Counted from the stretch's first letter, positions 1 to 8,676 are shown. The stretch is 64,000 bases of DNA from Methylocystis hirsuta (GCF_003722355.1 NZ_QWDD01000001.1:3649001-3713000); one strand, 5' to 3'. Numbers and translations are program-made. The notes: a model not told the origin generated them from the letters alone.

Positions 1-796
1 GCAGCTGATGCGTGCGTCCGGTGAGCGGCTTCATCGACAGCCAGGCGCAGCGCGGCGCAACCTTGTCGACGATCGCGTAATAGGTCAGCGAATGCTGCGC
101 GTCGGCCTCGCCATGTTTGGCGACGCGCATTTTCTCGAGGTCTCTTGCGCCGCCTCTGGTTTTCTCCATGCCGGCGCCTTTCGCCAGATAAAGCGAGATC
201 CGGCCCTGCGCCGGCTTCGGCACGCCCTCGACAAGCGCCCAATAGATCTTCTTGGCCTGCCGGGAGCGGAAAATCTCGCCGAGGTCGGCGGCCATCCGCC
301 GGTTCTTGGCGACGAGCAGCACGCCAGAGGTGTCTCGGTCCAGGCGATGCACGAGCACGGGCCGCGTATCGCCCTTGGCGAGGGATTCCAGCATCCCGTC
401 GATATGCCGCGTCTGGCCGGAGCCGCCCTGCGTCGCCAGCCCATAGGGCTTGTTGAGGACGAGCACATCCTTGTCCTCGAAGAGCGTCATATCGGCCAGC
501 GCCAGCGCGTCCTTGGGGTCGGCGCGCTTCACCGCAGGCGCGGCGGGGGCCTCGATCTTCAAAGGCGGCACCCGAATCTTTTGGCCCTCTTCGAGCCGCG
601 TCGATGTTTCGACGCGCTTGCCGTCGACCCGCACTTCGCCCTTGCGGCAGATTTTGGCGAGATGGGACAAAGCGAGCCCAGGATAACGTCGCCTGAACCA
701 GCGGTCGACGCGCATCCCCGCCTCGTCCTCGGTGACGAGGGCGGTGGAGACGCCTCCCGCGGCGGCGGGCGTCTGCGAATTTGGACTGAGGGACAT
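1..796 (-). CDS. RluA-family 23S rRNA pseudouridine synthase (RluC-like), 3' end outside window
   Basis: The minus strand from ATG 796 encodes 265 residues and runs off the window edge. An N-terminal S4-like RNA-binding segment (about residues 18-65) precedes the RluA catalytic domain. The catalytic motif HRLDRDTSG, with the Asp that attacks uridine, is visible, followed by KIYWALVEG and the C-terminal GRTHQL motif where the window ends. These enzymes isomerise specific uridines of 23S rRNA; the separate S4 domain favours RluC over RluA. An in-frame GTG at 835 could add 13 residues. The neighbour upstream of the start is mobile-element debris, so the native promoter may have been altered by the 64-bp duplication at 861-924. 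Family call is secure; the exact target uridines are inference. Confidence 0.9.
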   Translation of the reverse strand, partial: MSLSPNSQTPAAAGGVSTALVTEDEAGMRVDRWFRRRYPGLALSHLAKICRKGEVRVDGKRVETSTRLEEGQKIRVPPLKIEAPAAPAVKRADPKDALALADMTLFEDKDVLVLNKPYGLATQGGSGQTRHIDGMLESLAKGDTRPVLVHRLDRDTSGVLLVAKNRRMAADLGEIFRSRQAKKIYWALVEGVPKPAQGRISLYLAKGAGMEKTRGGARDLEKMRVAKHGEADAQHSLTYYAIVDKVAPRCAWLSMKPLTGRTHQL

Positions 797-860
797 GGCC
801 GCCTTATCCGCCAAAGCCGGCTCTGTGTCGATCACGATAGGGCCGCGCCGCTCGGCATCC

Positions 861-924
861 AGGCGCCGCACAAAGCCGCACCCGCTCCGCCACGGCTTGA
901 AGCGAGCTGTTTCACGCGCCTATG
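861..924. repeat. 64-bp direct repeat, copy A
   Basis: Matches 3900-3963 at 61 of 64 positions. It lies upstream of the pseudouridine synthase gene, and the other copy lies upstream of the TonB-like gene. The pair brackets about 3 kb of transposase, resolvase and acyltransferase debris. It is far too long for a normal transposition target duplication, so a recombination or duplication event is more likely. Confidence 0.85.
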
Positions 925-1083
925 TCAAAGAATCCAGCCGCGCCCTTGGCCATGATCGCGCTCCCCATCTGCGACATGGGCAAGTGAATGACATGGGCAA
1001 GTGAATGACGTGGGCAAGTGAAGGACGTGGGCAAGTGAATCAAGCTGGAGCCGATTCGGCTACAGGTTTTTGGAGACGTCCAA
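925..1083 (-). mobile_element. IS5-family end remnant, copy A
   Basis: This stretch parallels 3768-3880, which carries the start of an IS5-family transposase. Here only the first transposase residues (MGSAIMAKGAAGFFD) remain, plus the IS end finishing in agacgtccaa at 1083. The coding part stops abruptly at the 64-bp repeat. It is non-functional. Confidence 0.7.
973..1040. repeat. 17-bp tandem repeat, four copies
   Basis: Four head-to-tail copies of gacatgggcaagtgaat (later copies with one or two changes) occupy 973-989, 990-1006, 1007-1023 and 1024-1040. The related sequence near 3822-3838 has a single copy, so this is a local expansion inside the IS remnant. Confidence 0.9.
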
Positions 1084-1084
1084 C

Positions 1085-1240
1085 TACACTCGAGGTCGGC
1101 CTGTGTGGCGGCGTCTTCGGTGAGCGCCGCAAGCGCTTCCTCGCGCAGGCGGCGGGTCAATTCCGGCGGGCGGCCCATGTGGACGCCGCGCGCCTTGGCG
1201 CGCTCCTAGCCCTCGCCGGTCCGCGCGCGTCGTTTTGCTA
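1085..1240 (-). pseudogene. serine resolvase C-terminal fragment
   Basis: The minus strand reads EG, stop, then ERAKARGVHMGRPPELTRR and LREEALAAL. This is the hinge and start of the helix-turn-helix tail typical of Tn3-type resolvases/invertases, where the expected sequence is EGRxRAKARGVxxGRP. An in-frame TAG replaces the Arg of that motif. No catalytic serine domain is present and the tail breaks off at the IS remnant at 1083. It is a transposon relic. Confidence 0.6.
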
Positions 1241-3085
1241 AGGATTTAGGGACAAATTCAGCGCGTTTCGTAAGGCTTGTTCGAGCCTCGGCCGAACAAG
1301 TGCGGTTCCCGACTCGGAGAGATGTCCACCGTCCTGATACGTCACACGACCATCCGGGGCAATCAGCCGAATGGAACTCTCATTTTCCAAAAAAATATCG
1401 GCTACGTCGACTATCCGTATGCGGCTGTTTTGGAATTTGTGGACGATAGCACTGGCGCGCACGCGCTTTTGCGTGGTCGCAGGGTCTTCAAAAAAAGGCG
1501 GTCGCGCGCCCGCAAGGATTGCGTGACGCGACGCCTCAGGTGGCGGCTCCGGAGGTTGCGTCAGCACAATAATTTGGGCCGCTCTATCCGTCAGCGCCGC
1601 CATGGCATCACCGAAATGACTTTCGCCGTCTTCGGCAAGCTTTGACGACCATGCCTGAGCAAGAACCACGATATCTGGCTTACTATCCCCTAAAAACTGC
1701 GAGACCTTCGGCCACAGCGTGTCAGGATCTCCCGGCAGTTCGTTTCCAGCTGCGGCGCTAAGAACATTAAGGCGGAAGCCAAGCGTGTGCGCGAGCGAGG
1801 CCATTTCAAACCCATACATTGCGCCTTGACTGTCACCAATCACAACGACCCAGCCTCGCCCTTGGGGATTAACGGAAACGCCCCCTGTAGCGACGTTGCG
1901 AGATTCGGCGGCCAGGTAATAGTTGGATCGAATGACATATCCAGCGATGCCGAGCATCATCGCCGCGACGGCGAATGCGCCAAATGTTGCGACTCGGCGT
2001 TTAGGTACGTTTAGCCAAGACCGCATCGGTCGTTCAACAAAATGAAAGGTGAGGATGGTCGCCGCGACAGAGATGACGATCTTCAATACCAGACCAACAG
2101 CCGGACTGCTCAGATAAAAGTAGTAATCAACAAAAGAGAACGTCGGTCAATGCCAAAGGTATAGTGAATAAGATCGTTTACCGATGAAAACCATGACTGG
2201 GTGAGCGAGGCTTCGATGGATTGCTCCGCGATGAGAGGCGCCTATCCCCGCCAACAGAACCGTCGATCCCGCAACCGGTAGCATGGCGATCCAACCGGGG
2301 AAGCCTTCGTTCCGGACAAGAACGAAGGAGAGCAAAATAAAAATCAGCCCTGTGACGAGATAAAGCGACGATTTTCTGTCGGGGAATGTCGGGTATTGCC
2401 TTCTTGCAATGGCGAGGCACGAGCCCGCGAGAAGTTCCCACGCACGCGTAGGCAGCAGATAGAAGGAGGCGATCGGTGCGAACGGAGTCATCAAAACGCA
2501 GGCGGCAAAGCTCAGGGCAAAGCACAGCGACACTACCGCGAGGGAATGCCGGGTTAGACGCATCACGCAGTATAGCAATAGTGGAAACAGGACGTAGAAC
2601 TGCTCTTCGACAGCCAATGACCAATAGTGAATGAGAGGCTGGGCGTCAGGCGATATCTTGAAGTAGCTGCCTTGAAACAGCAGCTTTATGTTGATGAAAG
2701 ACAATGTGGCGGCAAGACCGGTAGCGCCAAGCGATGCAAAGTCATGGGCGGAATATAAGAAAAACCCTCCGATCATCGTGATCGCCACGACCAGAAGCGC
2801 GGCCGGCGCGATCCGTGCGATGCGTCTTTGATAGAACCGCAAAATCGAAAATTTCCCGCCTTCAATATCCTTTACAAGGAGATTTGTGATCAAATATCCA
2901 GAAATGACGAAAAATATGTCGACGCCAACGAATCCGCCTCCAAGCAGCCGGGCATCGAGATGAAAAAGAAAAACTGACAAGACAGCAATTGTCCGCAAGC
3001 CGTCTATCTCAGGCCAATACCGATCCTTATTCGAAGCGGCTCGTAATAGCGTGGGCGCGGGTCGTTGCTCTTCTATAAAGCTCAA
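1238..3085 (-). pseudogene. OafA/YrhL-type acyltransferase with SGNH domain, broken by one TGA codon
   Basis: Two open segments in the same frame, split only by TGA at 2147-2149, make one acyltransferase-3 protein. The N-terminal half begins the family signature YWPEIDGLRTIAVLSVF, has about ten membrane segments and ends at SYSLYLWH; the next codon should be Trp (family motif LWHWP) but is TGA. The C-terminal half resumes with PTFSF, a last membrane segment, then a periplasmic SGNH domain with GDSQG and a late DGGHLS block. Such proteins O-acetylate surface polysaccharides. No ATG lies at the expected start; TTG 3085 is possible, and upstream codons derive from a restriction-enzyme fragment. 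It may yield an N-terminal fragment, be dead, or survive by readthrough. Confidence 0.8.
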
Positions 3086-3109
3086 TAATTTTCTCCGTCG
3101 TCTCTGGAA

Positions 3110-3430
3110 ACCAACGAACCGCGGATAGCCGGTACGCGTCTTTTTCTCCATTTCCATGTCAAGGTCGTAGCTTTCGTCCTTGGCCTCCCACCACCCGAGC
3201 GGGACACGAAGCGAGTAAAGCAACGCTCCTCGACGTAACGGCGCTCCTTGGCGGGCTTCTTATATTCAAACTCAGGAATGCAGACGAGCTCCTGCTGCTT
3301 CGTCCAAGACTACAATAAATCTTTGAAGGCCTCACGCACGACGCGCTCGCGGTTTGTGCCGGAACCGGCGCGCAAGCGATCCAGTTCGGAGAGTAGGTTG
3401 TTTATGAGAAGCTGCCCCCCCAATTGCCGA
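3110..3430 (-). pseudogene. restriction/helicase enzyme N-terminal fragment
   Basis: The minus strand contains SGTNRERVVREAFKDLL, an in-frame TAG, then PEFEYKKPAKERRYV. After a frameshift it continues LYSLRVPLGWWEAKDE and KKTRTGYPRF. The order recalls the N-terminal nuclease region of large type ISP/DEAD-helicase restriction-modification proteins, whose usual form is RVPxGYWEAKDExDDLD followed by GYPQDN. That identification is from memory of the family, not from a search. The fragment is about 105 residues, with one stop and one frameshift, fused to acyltransferase sequence on one side and transposase debris on the other. Confidence 0.4.
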
Positions 3431-3880
3431 GTTTTCGGCTGACGGACGGGCGCAATCGTGCTGCGCCTCCCGAAACGTCCAGATCGTATTGGCGTCGGGA
3501 ACGCGTCGGCCACACCCAGTGCGAGGTAGCGCATGAACGACAGCCGGTCTTTGATCAGATATTCGCAGCGCGGCCGACAGCGAATGCATGGCCTGCAGGA
3601 TCAGCACTTTGAACAGGAAGACGTGATCGAAGGGAGGCCGACCGCCTTCGAGCGGTCGCCGCGCGGGACGGCCGCTTCTAACGGCGTTCGGAATATCTCG
3701 AAATCGACCAACGCCTTCACGCGCTCAAGATCATCGCCTTTGGTCGACAAATCCGCCAAACGCTCATCAACGTCAAAAAATCCAGCCGCTCCCTTGGCCA
3801 TGATCGCGCTCCCCATCTGGGACATGAGCAAGTGAATCAAGCCGGACCCGATTCGGCTACAGGTTTTTGGAGACGTCCAA
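3431..3880 (-). pseudogene. IS5-family transposase, truncated and frameshifted
   Basis: Reading from ATG near 3816 the minus strand encodes MGSAIMAKGAAGFFDVDERL, then KALVDFEIFRTPLE. After a frameshift come KVLILQAMHSLS, DRLSFMRYLALGV in another frame, and PDANTIWTFREA in a third. This is the N-terminal domain order of IS5-type transposases. At least three frameshifts are present and the DDE catalytic core is missing, because the sequence switches to the restriction-enzyme fragment near 3430-3470. The IS end (agacgtccaa, to 3880) is retained. Confidence 0.75.
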
Positions 3881-3899
3881 TTTTAAACTGATCTAGCTG

Positions 3900-3963
3900 A
3901 GGCGCCACACAAAGCCGCACCCGCTCCGCCACGGCTTGAAGCGCGCTGGTTCACGCGCCTATG
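3900..3963. repeat. 64-bp direct repeat, copy B
   Basis: Partner of 861-924 (61 of 64 identical). It directly precedes the leader of the TonB-like gene at 4008. Without the intervening 3 kb, this segment would be the intergenic region between the divergent pseudouridine synthase and TonB-like genes. Confidence 0.85.
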
Positions 3964-4007
3964 ATGCCGAACGATTTTAGGCGCATCGGCGGCGGAGCGC
4001 TTCACAA

Positions 4008-4844
4008 ATGAATAATATGACGACGCGCTCGAACGCGAGCGCGCAATTCGAAAAGCGGCCCCTGCTCAGGCCTCGCTGGCTGCATCCCGTCTCCACCGCT
4101 TCGGTCGTGGGGATATTCGTCGCCTTCTTCGCTTCGGGGATTTACTGGCCGCAAACGATCGTCGATCTGGGCGGCATCGGCGCGGACCTCATTCCGGAAG
4201 GCGTGTCTCTGGAGGCGGGCGACCCCGCGCCTGAAGGAGATTCGCTGGACGACCCGCTGCCGCTCGAAGAAGCTTCGCTCACCGACGAGGGAATGGAGGA
4301 GCTGATCGAGGATGAGCCGCCGCCCCCGCTGATCATGGAGCCCGACGAGATTCAGGCGCCGGAGAGAAAACCGAAGGCGCAGAATAAGCAAAAGGTCGAT
4401 AAGCCCAAGATCGAGAAGTCCAAGCAAGCCGAACAAAAATCCCGGGCGCGACGAGTGGCGGCTGCAAACGACGGCAGCCGCGCCGACCAGACCGGTCGGC
4501 GCTATGGGCTCCCCGGCGGAACCGGCCAAGGCGTGGGCAGGGCGCGGGTCGCCGGTCGCTACGGATTGCCCGGAGGGGGCGGCGATGGTTCGGGCGGCGC
4601 CCAGGCGACCTGTCTCGCCCAGATCGCAGCTTCGATCCGCGGCCATACGCCCGCTGCGACGAGCCTCGGACCGGGATCAGTCGTTGTCACTTTCTATGTG
4701 AACGCCGGCGGCGGTCTCTCGGGCATTTCGGTTTCGGGCGGAAGCGCCGTGCATGCGGCGATGGCGCGGCGCATCGTCGCCTCTTCGCGCGGACCGGCGA
4801 GTTGCGCGCCGGTATACGCTCGCCAGGGCATCACGTTTCAATAG
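4008..4844 (+). CDS. TonB-like energy transducer
   Basis: 278 residues. A short cytoplasmic N-terminus is followed by one membrane anchor (about residues 30-50), then an acidic, Pro-rich periplasmic stretch with PPPPL, then a Lys-rich segment (about 115-150). Two Gly-rich repeats, GRRYGLPGG and AGRYGLPGG, precede a C-terminal TonB-fold domain (about 200-278). TonB proteins carry proton-motive energy from an ExbB-ExbD complex to outer-membrane receptors. The next gene is an ExbB/TolQ-like protein 53 bp downstream, so the two probably work together. No ExbD is adjacent. The acidic stretch replaces part of the usual Pro-Lys region, so the receptor partner is unknown. An in-frame ATG at 4017 is an alternative start. 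Confidence 0.75.
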   Translation: MNNMTTRSNASAQFEKRPLLRPRWLHPVSTASVVGIFVAFFASGIYWPQTIVDLGGIGADLIPEGVSLEAGDPAPEGDSLDDPLPLEEASLTDEGMEELIEDEPPPPLIMEPDEIQAPERKPKAQNKQKVDKPKIEKSKQAEQKSRARRVAAANDGSRADQTGRRYGLPGGTGQGVGRARVAGRYGLPGGGGDGSGGAQATCLAQIAASIRGHTPAATSLGPGSVVVTFYVNAGGGLSGISVSGGSAVHAAMARRIVASSRGPASCAPVYARQGITFQ

Positions 4845-4897
4845 GATTTGACGTCTCAATAGGGTTTGACGTCGCGAGGCCGCGGAAGGGCTCCGAA

Positions 4898-5500
4898 ATG
4901 GAATTTGCTCCAATGTCGCCGTTCGGCATGTTCCTTTATGCTGGACCTGTCAGCAAACTGGTCATGGCTCTGCTTCTCGCCGCGGCGGTCTGGACCTGGG
5001 TGCTCATCATCGACGGCGTTTTTGTTCTGCGGCGTCTTTCCAAGGCGCTGGACCGCGTGCGCGCCGGCGGCGACATTGGCGTCCTTTGGCCGATCGCAGC
5101 GGCCGCGCGCGAAGCGTCGCAAGCTGAATTGCCCAACGAAACGATTCATCAAAAGCGCGAGCGAATCTTGCAGCAGATGAACCGCGCCGCACGCGAATTC
5201 ATGCTCGACGCCGAAGGCGGGCTCCCCGTTCTGGCCATCGTCGCCTCGGCGGGACCCTTTGTCGGCCTGTTCGGCACGGTCTGGGGCATTATGTCGAGCT
5301 TCTCGGGGATCGCGCAGACTCAAGACACGAGTCTTGCGGTCGTCGCCCCTGGCATCGCGGATGCGCTCGCCGCAACGGCCTATGGGCTCGCCGCGGCGAT
5401 TCCGGCCGCGATCGGCTATAACCGCATGGGCATGGCGTTTGGCGGTATCAAAGAGAAAATGAGCCGCTACATTCTGACCTATGCGACTTCGATCGCTTAG
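4898..5500 (+). CDS. MotA/TolQ/ExbB proton-channel family protein
   Basis: 200 residues from ATG 4898; upstream in-frame codons overlap the preceding gene and are not needed. One membrane helix lies near residues 18-40, a cytoplasmic loop rich in Arg and Glu follows, then two helices. These include the family signature GLFGTVWGIMSSF and the Ala-rich segment ADALAATAYGLAAAIPA. ExbB/TolQ proteins form a pentameric proton channel with ExbD/TolR in the inner membrane. Its position just after a TonB-like gene favours the ExbB role. The expected ExbD partner is absent here: a pair of palindromes and then a symporter gene follow. Confidence 0.85.
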   Translation: MEFAPMSPFGMFLYAGPVSKLVMALLLAAAVWTWVLIIDGVFVLRRLSKALDRVRAGGDIGVLWPIAAAAREASQAELPNETIHQKRERILQQMNRAAREFMLDAEGGLPVLAIVASAGPFVGLFGTVWGIMSSFSGIAQTQDTSLAVVAPGIADALAATAYGLAAAIPAAIGYNRMGMAFGGIKEKMSRYILTYATSIA

Positions 5501-5547
5501 AGCAGGCTCCGAAAAAGTCGACAGACTTTTTCGATGAGAACCTGCTC
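5500..5547. terminator. hairpin after the exbB-like gene
   Basis: Long imperfect inverted repeat: gagcaggctccgaaaaagtc pairs with the downstream gactttttc and gagaacctgctc. It starts at the last base of the exbB-like stop codon. The arms contain their own T run, so it can act as a terminator. Its form also resembles dispersed intergenic palindromes. Confidence 0.6.
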
Positions 5548-5578
5548 TTGCTCCAACATTTCGATTTTGAGCGAGTCC

Positions 5579-5610
5579 TTCCCGATCACATGATTTCATG
5601 TGATCGGGAA
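5579..5610. repeat. perfect 15-bp palindrome
   Basis: ttcccgatcacatga and its exact reverse complement are separated by two bases. No T tract follows. It could be a protein-binding palindrome upstream of the symporter gene or a dispersed repeat unit. Confidence 0.7.
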
Positions 5611-5700
5611 GCGCTGTAAAGTGGGAGACGCGCGCGCCATCTTGGCCGGCGGGACGTCCTCATCTAGAGTCGCATCGTTTCTGATTTAGCGAGGGCCAGG

Positions 5701-7479
5701 ATGAGCGATCGGTCGACCGAGCAGGCGGCGCTCGAAAGAGCCAATCTTGACGCCCGAATCGCCTTCGTGGCCGCGAGCTTTCTCCTGGCTTACGCCTTTG
5801 CGGCGCTTCTCGACCGCGTCGGCGCGCCGGAGCGCTTCGTCGGCGCGGCGCCGCCCTACTTCACCATCCTCGGCCTCGCCACGCTCGGCTTCCTTCTGCA
5901 TTCGATGCGCGCGTCGGTCTATTACACCGCCGGCCGCGGACTGCCCGCCGCCTACGCCGGCTTCGCCAACGCCGCGATCGTGATCGCCCTGATGCTGCCT
6001 TTCGGGGCGCGGCTTGCGGGAGGCGGCTGGGCTGTAGGCGCCGTCGCCGGCGTCTTCATCGGTCTCGCCGCGGCGGGTCTTTATGTCGGCCCGCTGCTGC
6101 GCAAAACCGGCGTTTTTTCGATTTCCGAGCTGCTTTGCGCACGTTTTACAAGCTCCGCCACGCGCGTTGGCTTCATTGGCGCGGTGGCGCTGTCTTCGAC
6201 GCTGCTTGCCGCCGCCGGCGGCCTGATCGCGGTGAACGCGCTTGTCGAGCTCACCGGCGCCAACCGGGGCTTCGCGGCGTTTCTGATCGCCGCGGCGAGC
6301 CTGATCATCGCCGGTCCGGGCGGACTTTCGGGCGTCATGTGGGCGGCCGCGGCCGCCGCTGGCGTGGCGACGCTGGGCTTCGGCTGGCCCATCGCCGCGC
6401 TCGGGCTCCATGACGCGCTGCCAAGCGGTCTGATCTTTGGCGGCGCCGCCTCCGCGGAGGCCGCCAAACTACTGGAGAGCTGGGGGGTGACGCCGGCGCC
6501 CATGGGGCTTCCGGTCGAATTCGCCTCGACCGTCGCCGTGGCGCTGGGGATCACGACGCTCGCGCCCGTGCTCGCCGCCTCGGTGGCGACCGGGGACGGA
6601 CGAAGCGCACGGCGCGCCGGGGTCGCCGCGCTCTTCTGGACCCTCGTTATCGCCTTGCTGGCGGCGGCGGCGATCGCCGCTTCGGCGCTGTCGCTCGCCC
6701 GCGCCACGGCGGGACAGCCGCCGGAACGTCTGCCGCAAACAGTCTATCAGGCGAGCGAGCGCGGACTTGTCAGCATCTGCGGCTATTACGTGCGCGGGCC
6801 GTCAGAGGCTCAGCGCGCCTGCGCGGGGAAGGGGTATGCGCCCGGCGCGCCGCTTGCGGCGGCGGAGATTCGCCCAATCGACGGCGACGTCCTGCTCGGC
6901 GCGCTGCCGCAGACGGCGGAGCTCGGCGCGGCGTCTTCGGGGCTCATCGCCTCAGCGCTTGTCGCCATCGGCCTGGCGCTCGCCACGGCGGGCCTGCAAG
7001 CCTGCGCGACAGCCTTCGGCCATGACGCGCTCTATCGGCTGCGCGGCGAGATCGACCTGACGAGCCGGCGCCTCGCCGTCAATCGCGTCACGCTGGTGAT
7101 CGTATCGACTCTGGCTTACGTGACCGCCGTCACCGGCGTCTTCACGCCCGGCGCGCTCGTCGCGGCGGCGCTCGCCGTGTCCGCGGCCTGCCTCGCGCCG
7201 TCGCTTGTCCTGGCGTTTTGGCCGCGCGCGGGCGATCGCGAAGCGCTCGTCGCGCTCTGCGGCGGCGCGGTGGGCCTATTCAGCGCCTTGGCCGCGGCGG
7301 GATCGCCCAATCGCATCGAAATCTATGCGCTCTGCGCGCTTGCCGGCGTAGCGCTTGGCGGCGCGCTTGGACTGTTGTCGGGACTGACCTCGAAAAGCGA
7401 CAAGCCTGCGGCGCGCGCCTTCATCACCCGCATGTTGCGCGGCGACGCCCAGATGCTCCAGCCCGACAAGGGGGCATAG
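5701..7479 (+). CDS. sodium/solute symporter (SSS family)
   Basis: 592 residues with about thirteen hydrophobic segments, very rich in Ala, Gly and Leu. The pattern of RKTGVFSISELLCARF and the flanking helices resembles acetate/cation symporters of the SSS family and the VC2705-like branch, which take up small organic acids with Na+. An extra soluble loop (about residues 345-395) contains two Cys, which fits the longer members. No DUF4212 small subunit gene, the usual partner of ActP-like systems, is adjacent. ATG 5701 follows gcgagggccagg, a good ribosome-binding site. Substrate cannot be read from sequence. Confidence 0.75.
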   Translation: MSDRSTEQAALERANLDARIAFVAASFLLAYAFAALLDRVGAPERFVGAAPPYFTILGLATLGFLLHSMRASVYYTAGRGLPAAYAGFANAAIVIALMLPFGARLAGGGWAVGAVAGVFIGLAAAGLYVGPLLRKTGVFSISELLCARFTSSATRVGFIGAVALSSTLLAAAGGLIAVNALVELTGANRGFAAFLIAAASLIIAGPGGLSGVMWAAAAAAGVATLGFGWPIAALGLHDALPSGLIFGGAASAEAAKLLESWGVTPAPMGLPVEFASTVAVALGITTLAPVLAASVATGDGRSARRAGVAALFWTLVIALLAAAAIAASALSLARATAGQPPERLPQTVYQASERGLVSICGYYVRGPSEAQRACAGKGYAPGAPLAAAEIRPIDGDVLLGALPQTAELGAASSGLIASALVAIGLALATAGLQACATAFGHDALYRLRGEIDLTSRRLAVNRVTLVIVSTLAYVTAVTGVFTPGALVAAALAVSAACLAPSLVLAFWPRAGDREALVALCGGAVGLFSALAAAGSPNRIEIYALCALAGVALGGALGLLSGLTSKSDKPAARAFITRMLRGDAQMLQPDKGA

Positions 7480-7482
7480 GAC

Positions 7483-8076
7483 TCACGGCTTTGTGCTGAA
7501 GAAATCCTCGCCTGGCGTGATCGTGCCGAGGACGATCGGCCTGTCCTTGCCGCAGGCAAAATCGCGGGCGTGTTTGTCGGCGATCTCGCGCGCCAGTTCA
7601 TTGGCGTTTGGGTTGGCGAGCGCATCGACGTAGCCGACGTGGCAGACGGCGCCCGGCGGCAGGCGCGTGACGACCAACGCGCGGCCTCGCACCTCACGGT
7701 TTTCCATGTCGGCGGCGCGTTTCACGTTCCAGCGCATGATCGTGGCGAAGGGCCTGCCATCGGCGAGCCGCCATTCGACGACGCCCTTATAGAAGTCGTT
7801 GAAGGGCGCAAGGGTCTCTCCCGCCGCCGGCTCGTCCTTGGCCTTGGATCCGAAGCTGACATACATGCGCTGATCGCCCGCCCCGAGCCACATGGGCATG
7901 CCCGCATAGCCCTTGCAGCGCCAGTCGCCATAGTCCTCGACCGCCTTTCCAGGCCGGCGCCTGCAGTCGCGGCGCACGTCGAGCTTTGTGTAAGCGGAGG
8001 AGATGTCCTGCGCGGCGGCGGACGCGAAGCCGCTCGCGACGACAAGCGGTAAACAATAGCAAGCGATGCGGTTCAT
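7483..8076 (-). CDS. secreted protein of unknown function
   Basis: 197 residues from ATG 8076 (ATG 8091 also possible). A signal peptide (MNRIACYCLPLVVASGFASA) with an Ala-Gln-rich cleavage region is clear. The mature part has four Cys, which suggests disulphides, and Trp/Gly-rich segments around GDWRCKGYAGMPMW. I do not recognise the family; it looks like an uncharacterised periplasmic protein of methylotrophic Hyphomicrobiales. It converges on the symporter gene with only 3 bp between the stops. Confidence 0.7.
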   Translation of the reverse strand: MNRIACYCLPLVVASGFASAAAQDISSAYTKLDVRRDCRRRPGKAVEDYGDWRCKGYAGMPMWLGAGDQRMYVSFGSKAKDEPAAGETLAPFNDFYKGVVEWRLADGRPFATIMRWNVKRAADMENREVRGRALVVTRLPPGAVCHVGYVDALANPNANELAREIADKHARDFACGKDRPIVLGTITPGEDFFSTKP

Positions 8077-8248
8077 CAAGGCTCTCGTCAAGCGGCGCGG
8101 ATGCCCCAGCGTCTATCGGCGCGATCGTGAGCCCCCTAAACCGCGCGCGCTTTGCGCGCGCGCACACGGCCTAAGAATGAGGCTTTCGGGGAACAAGACG
8201 CATGACGCGCGCAAGCCGCCGCTCGGTGAGAAAGGCCAAACTGAACAG

Positions 8249-8515
8249 CTGCAGGACCGCCGCTTTCTGCAAGGCGACAACCGGGATCAGGAGAGGATGG
8301 CGCCTCTGCGGGAGGCCATACGCAAGCATCAACACATCGAAGTGACGCTGCGCAATTATCGGAAAAACGGCGAGTTGTTCTTCAATAAGCCCAATATCCC
8401 GCCGTTGCTCGACAGCAGCGGAGCGGCGATCTACTATCTTGGCGACCAGTATGACGTGACCAAGCTTGTCCGCGCGGAAGCGGAAATCGACAGGCTGGGG
8501 CAGCGACTGAAGGCT
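8249..8515 (+). pseudogene. LOV/PAS domain remnant
   Basis: The plus strand reads RRFLQG, then LREAIRKHQHIEVTLRNYRK, then NGELFFNKPNI, then [11 protein letters not shown]. This is the second half of a LOV-type PAS domain with its C-terminal linker helix. The flavin-binding Cys motif (GRNCRFLQG) is scrambled: the Cys and Asn before RFLQG are missing. No kinase or output domain follows. It is a gene relic between the secreted protein and rpsO, in a stretch of about 600 bases with no intact gene. Confidence 0.6.
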
Positions 8516-8676
8516 GGAGAAGGCGTAAGCCCCTATCCATTTCCTGCATTTCTGCTATAACCGCCCCCGCACGCCCCGGTTCGCCGGGGCGGCTCCGTTT
8601 TCGCGCGACCCTGCTGGACGACATCCCGGCCTTGGCCGCGGAGCGCGGATCACCCCCGAAAAACAAGGACAATCCG

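Noticed and set aside
8..955. Long plus-strand frame of 315 codons
   Set aside because: It is the antisense shadow of the pseudouridine synthase gene, whose motifs are clear on the minus strand.
912..1178. 88-codon minus-strand frame
   Set aside because: It is a chance fusion of a resolvase tail, four tandem repeats and the first residues of an IS5 transposase; not one protein.
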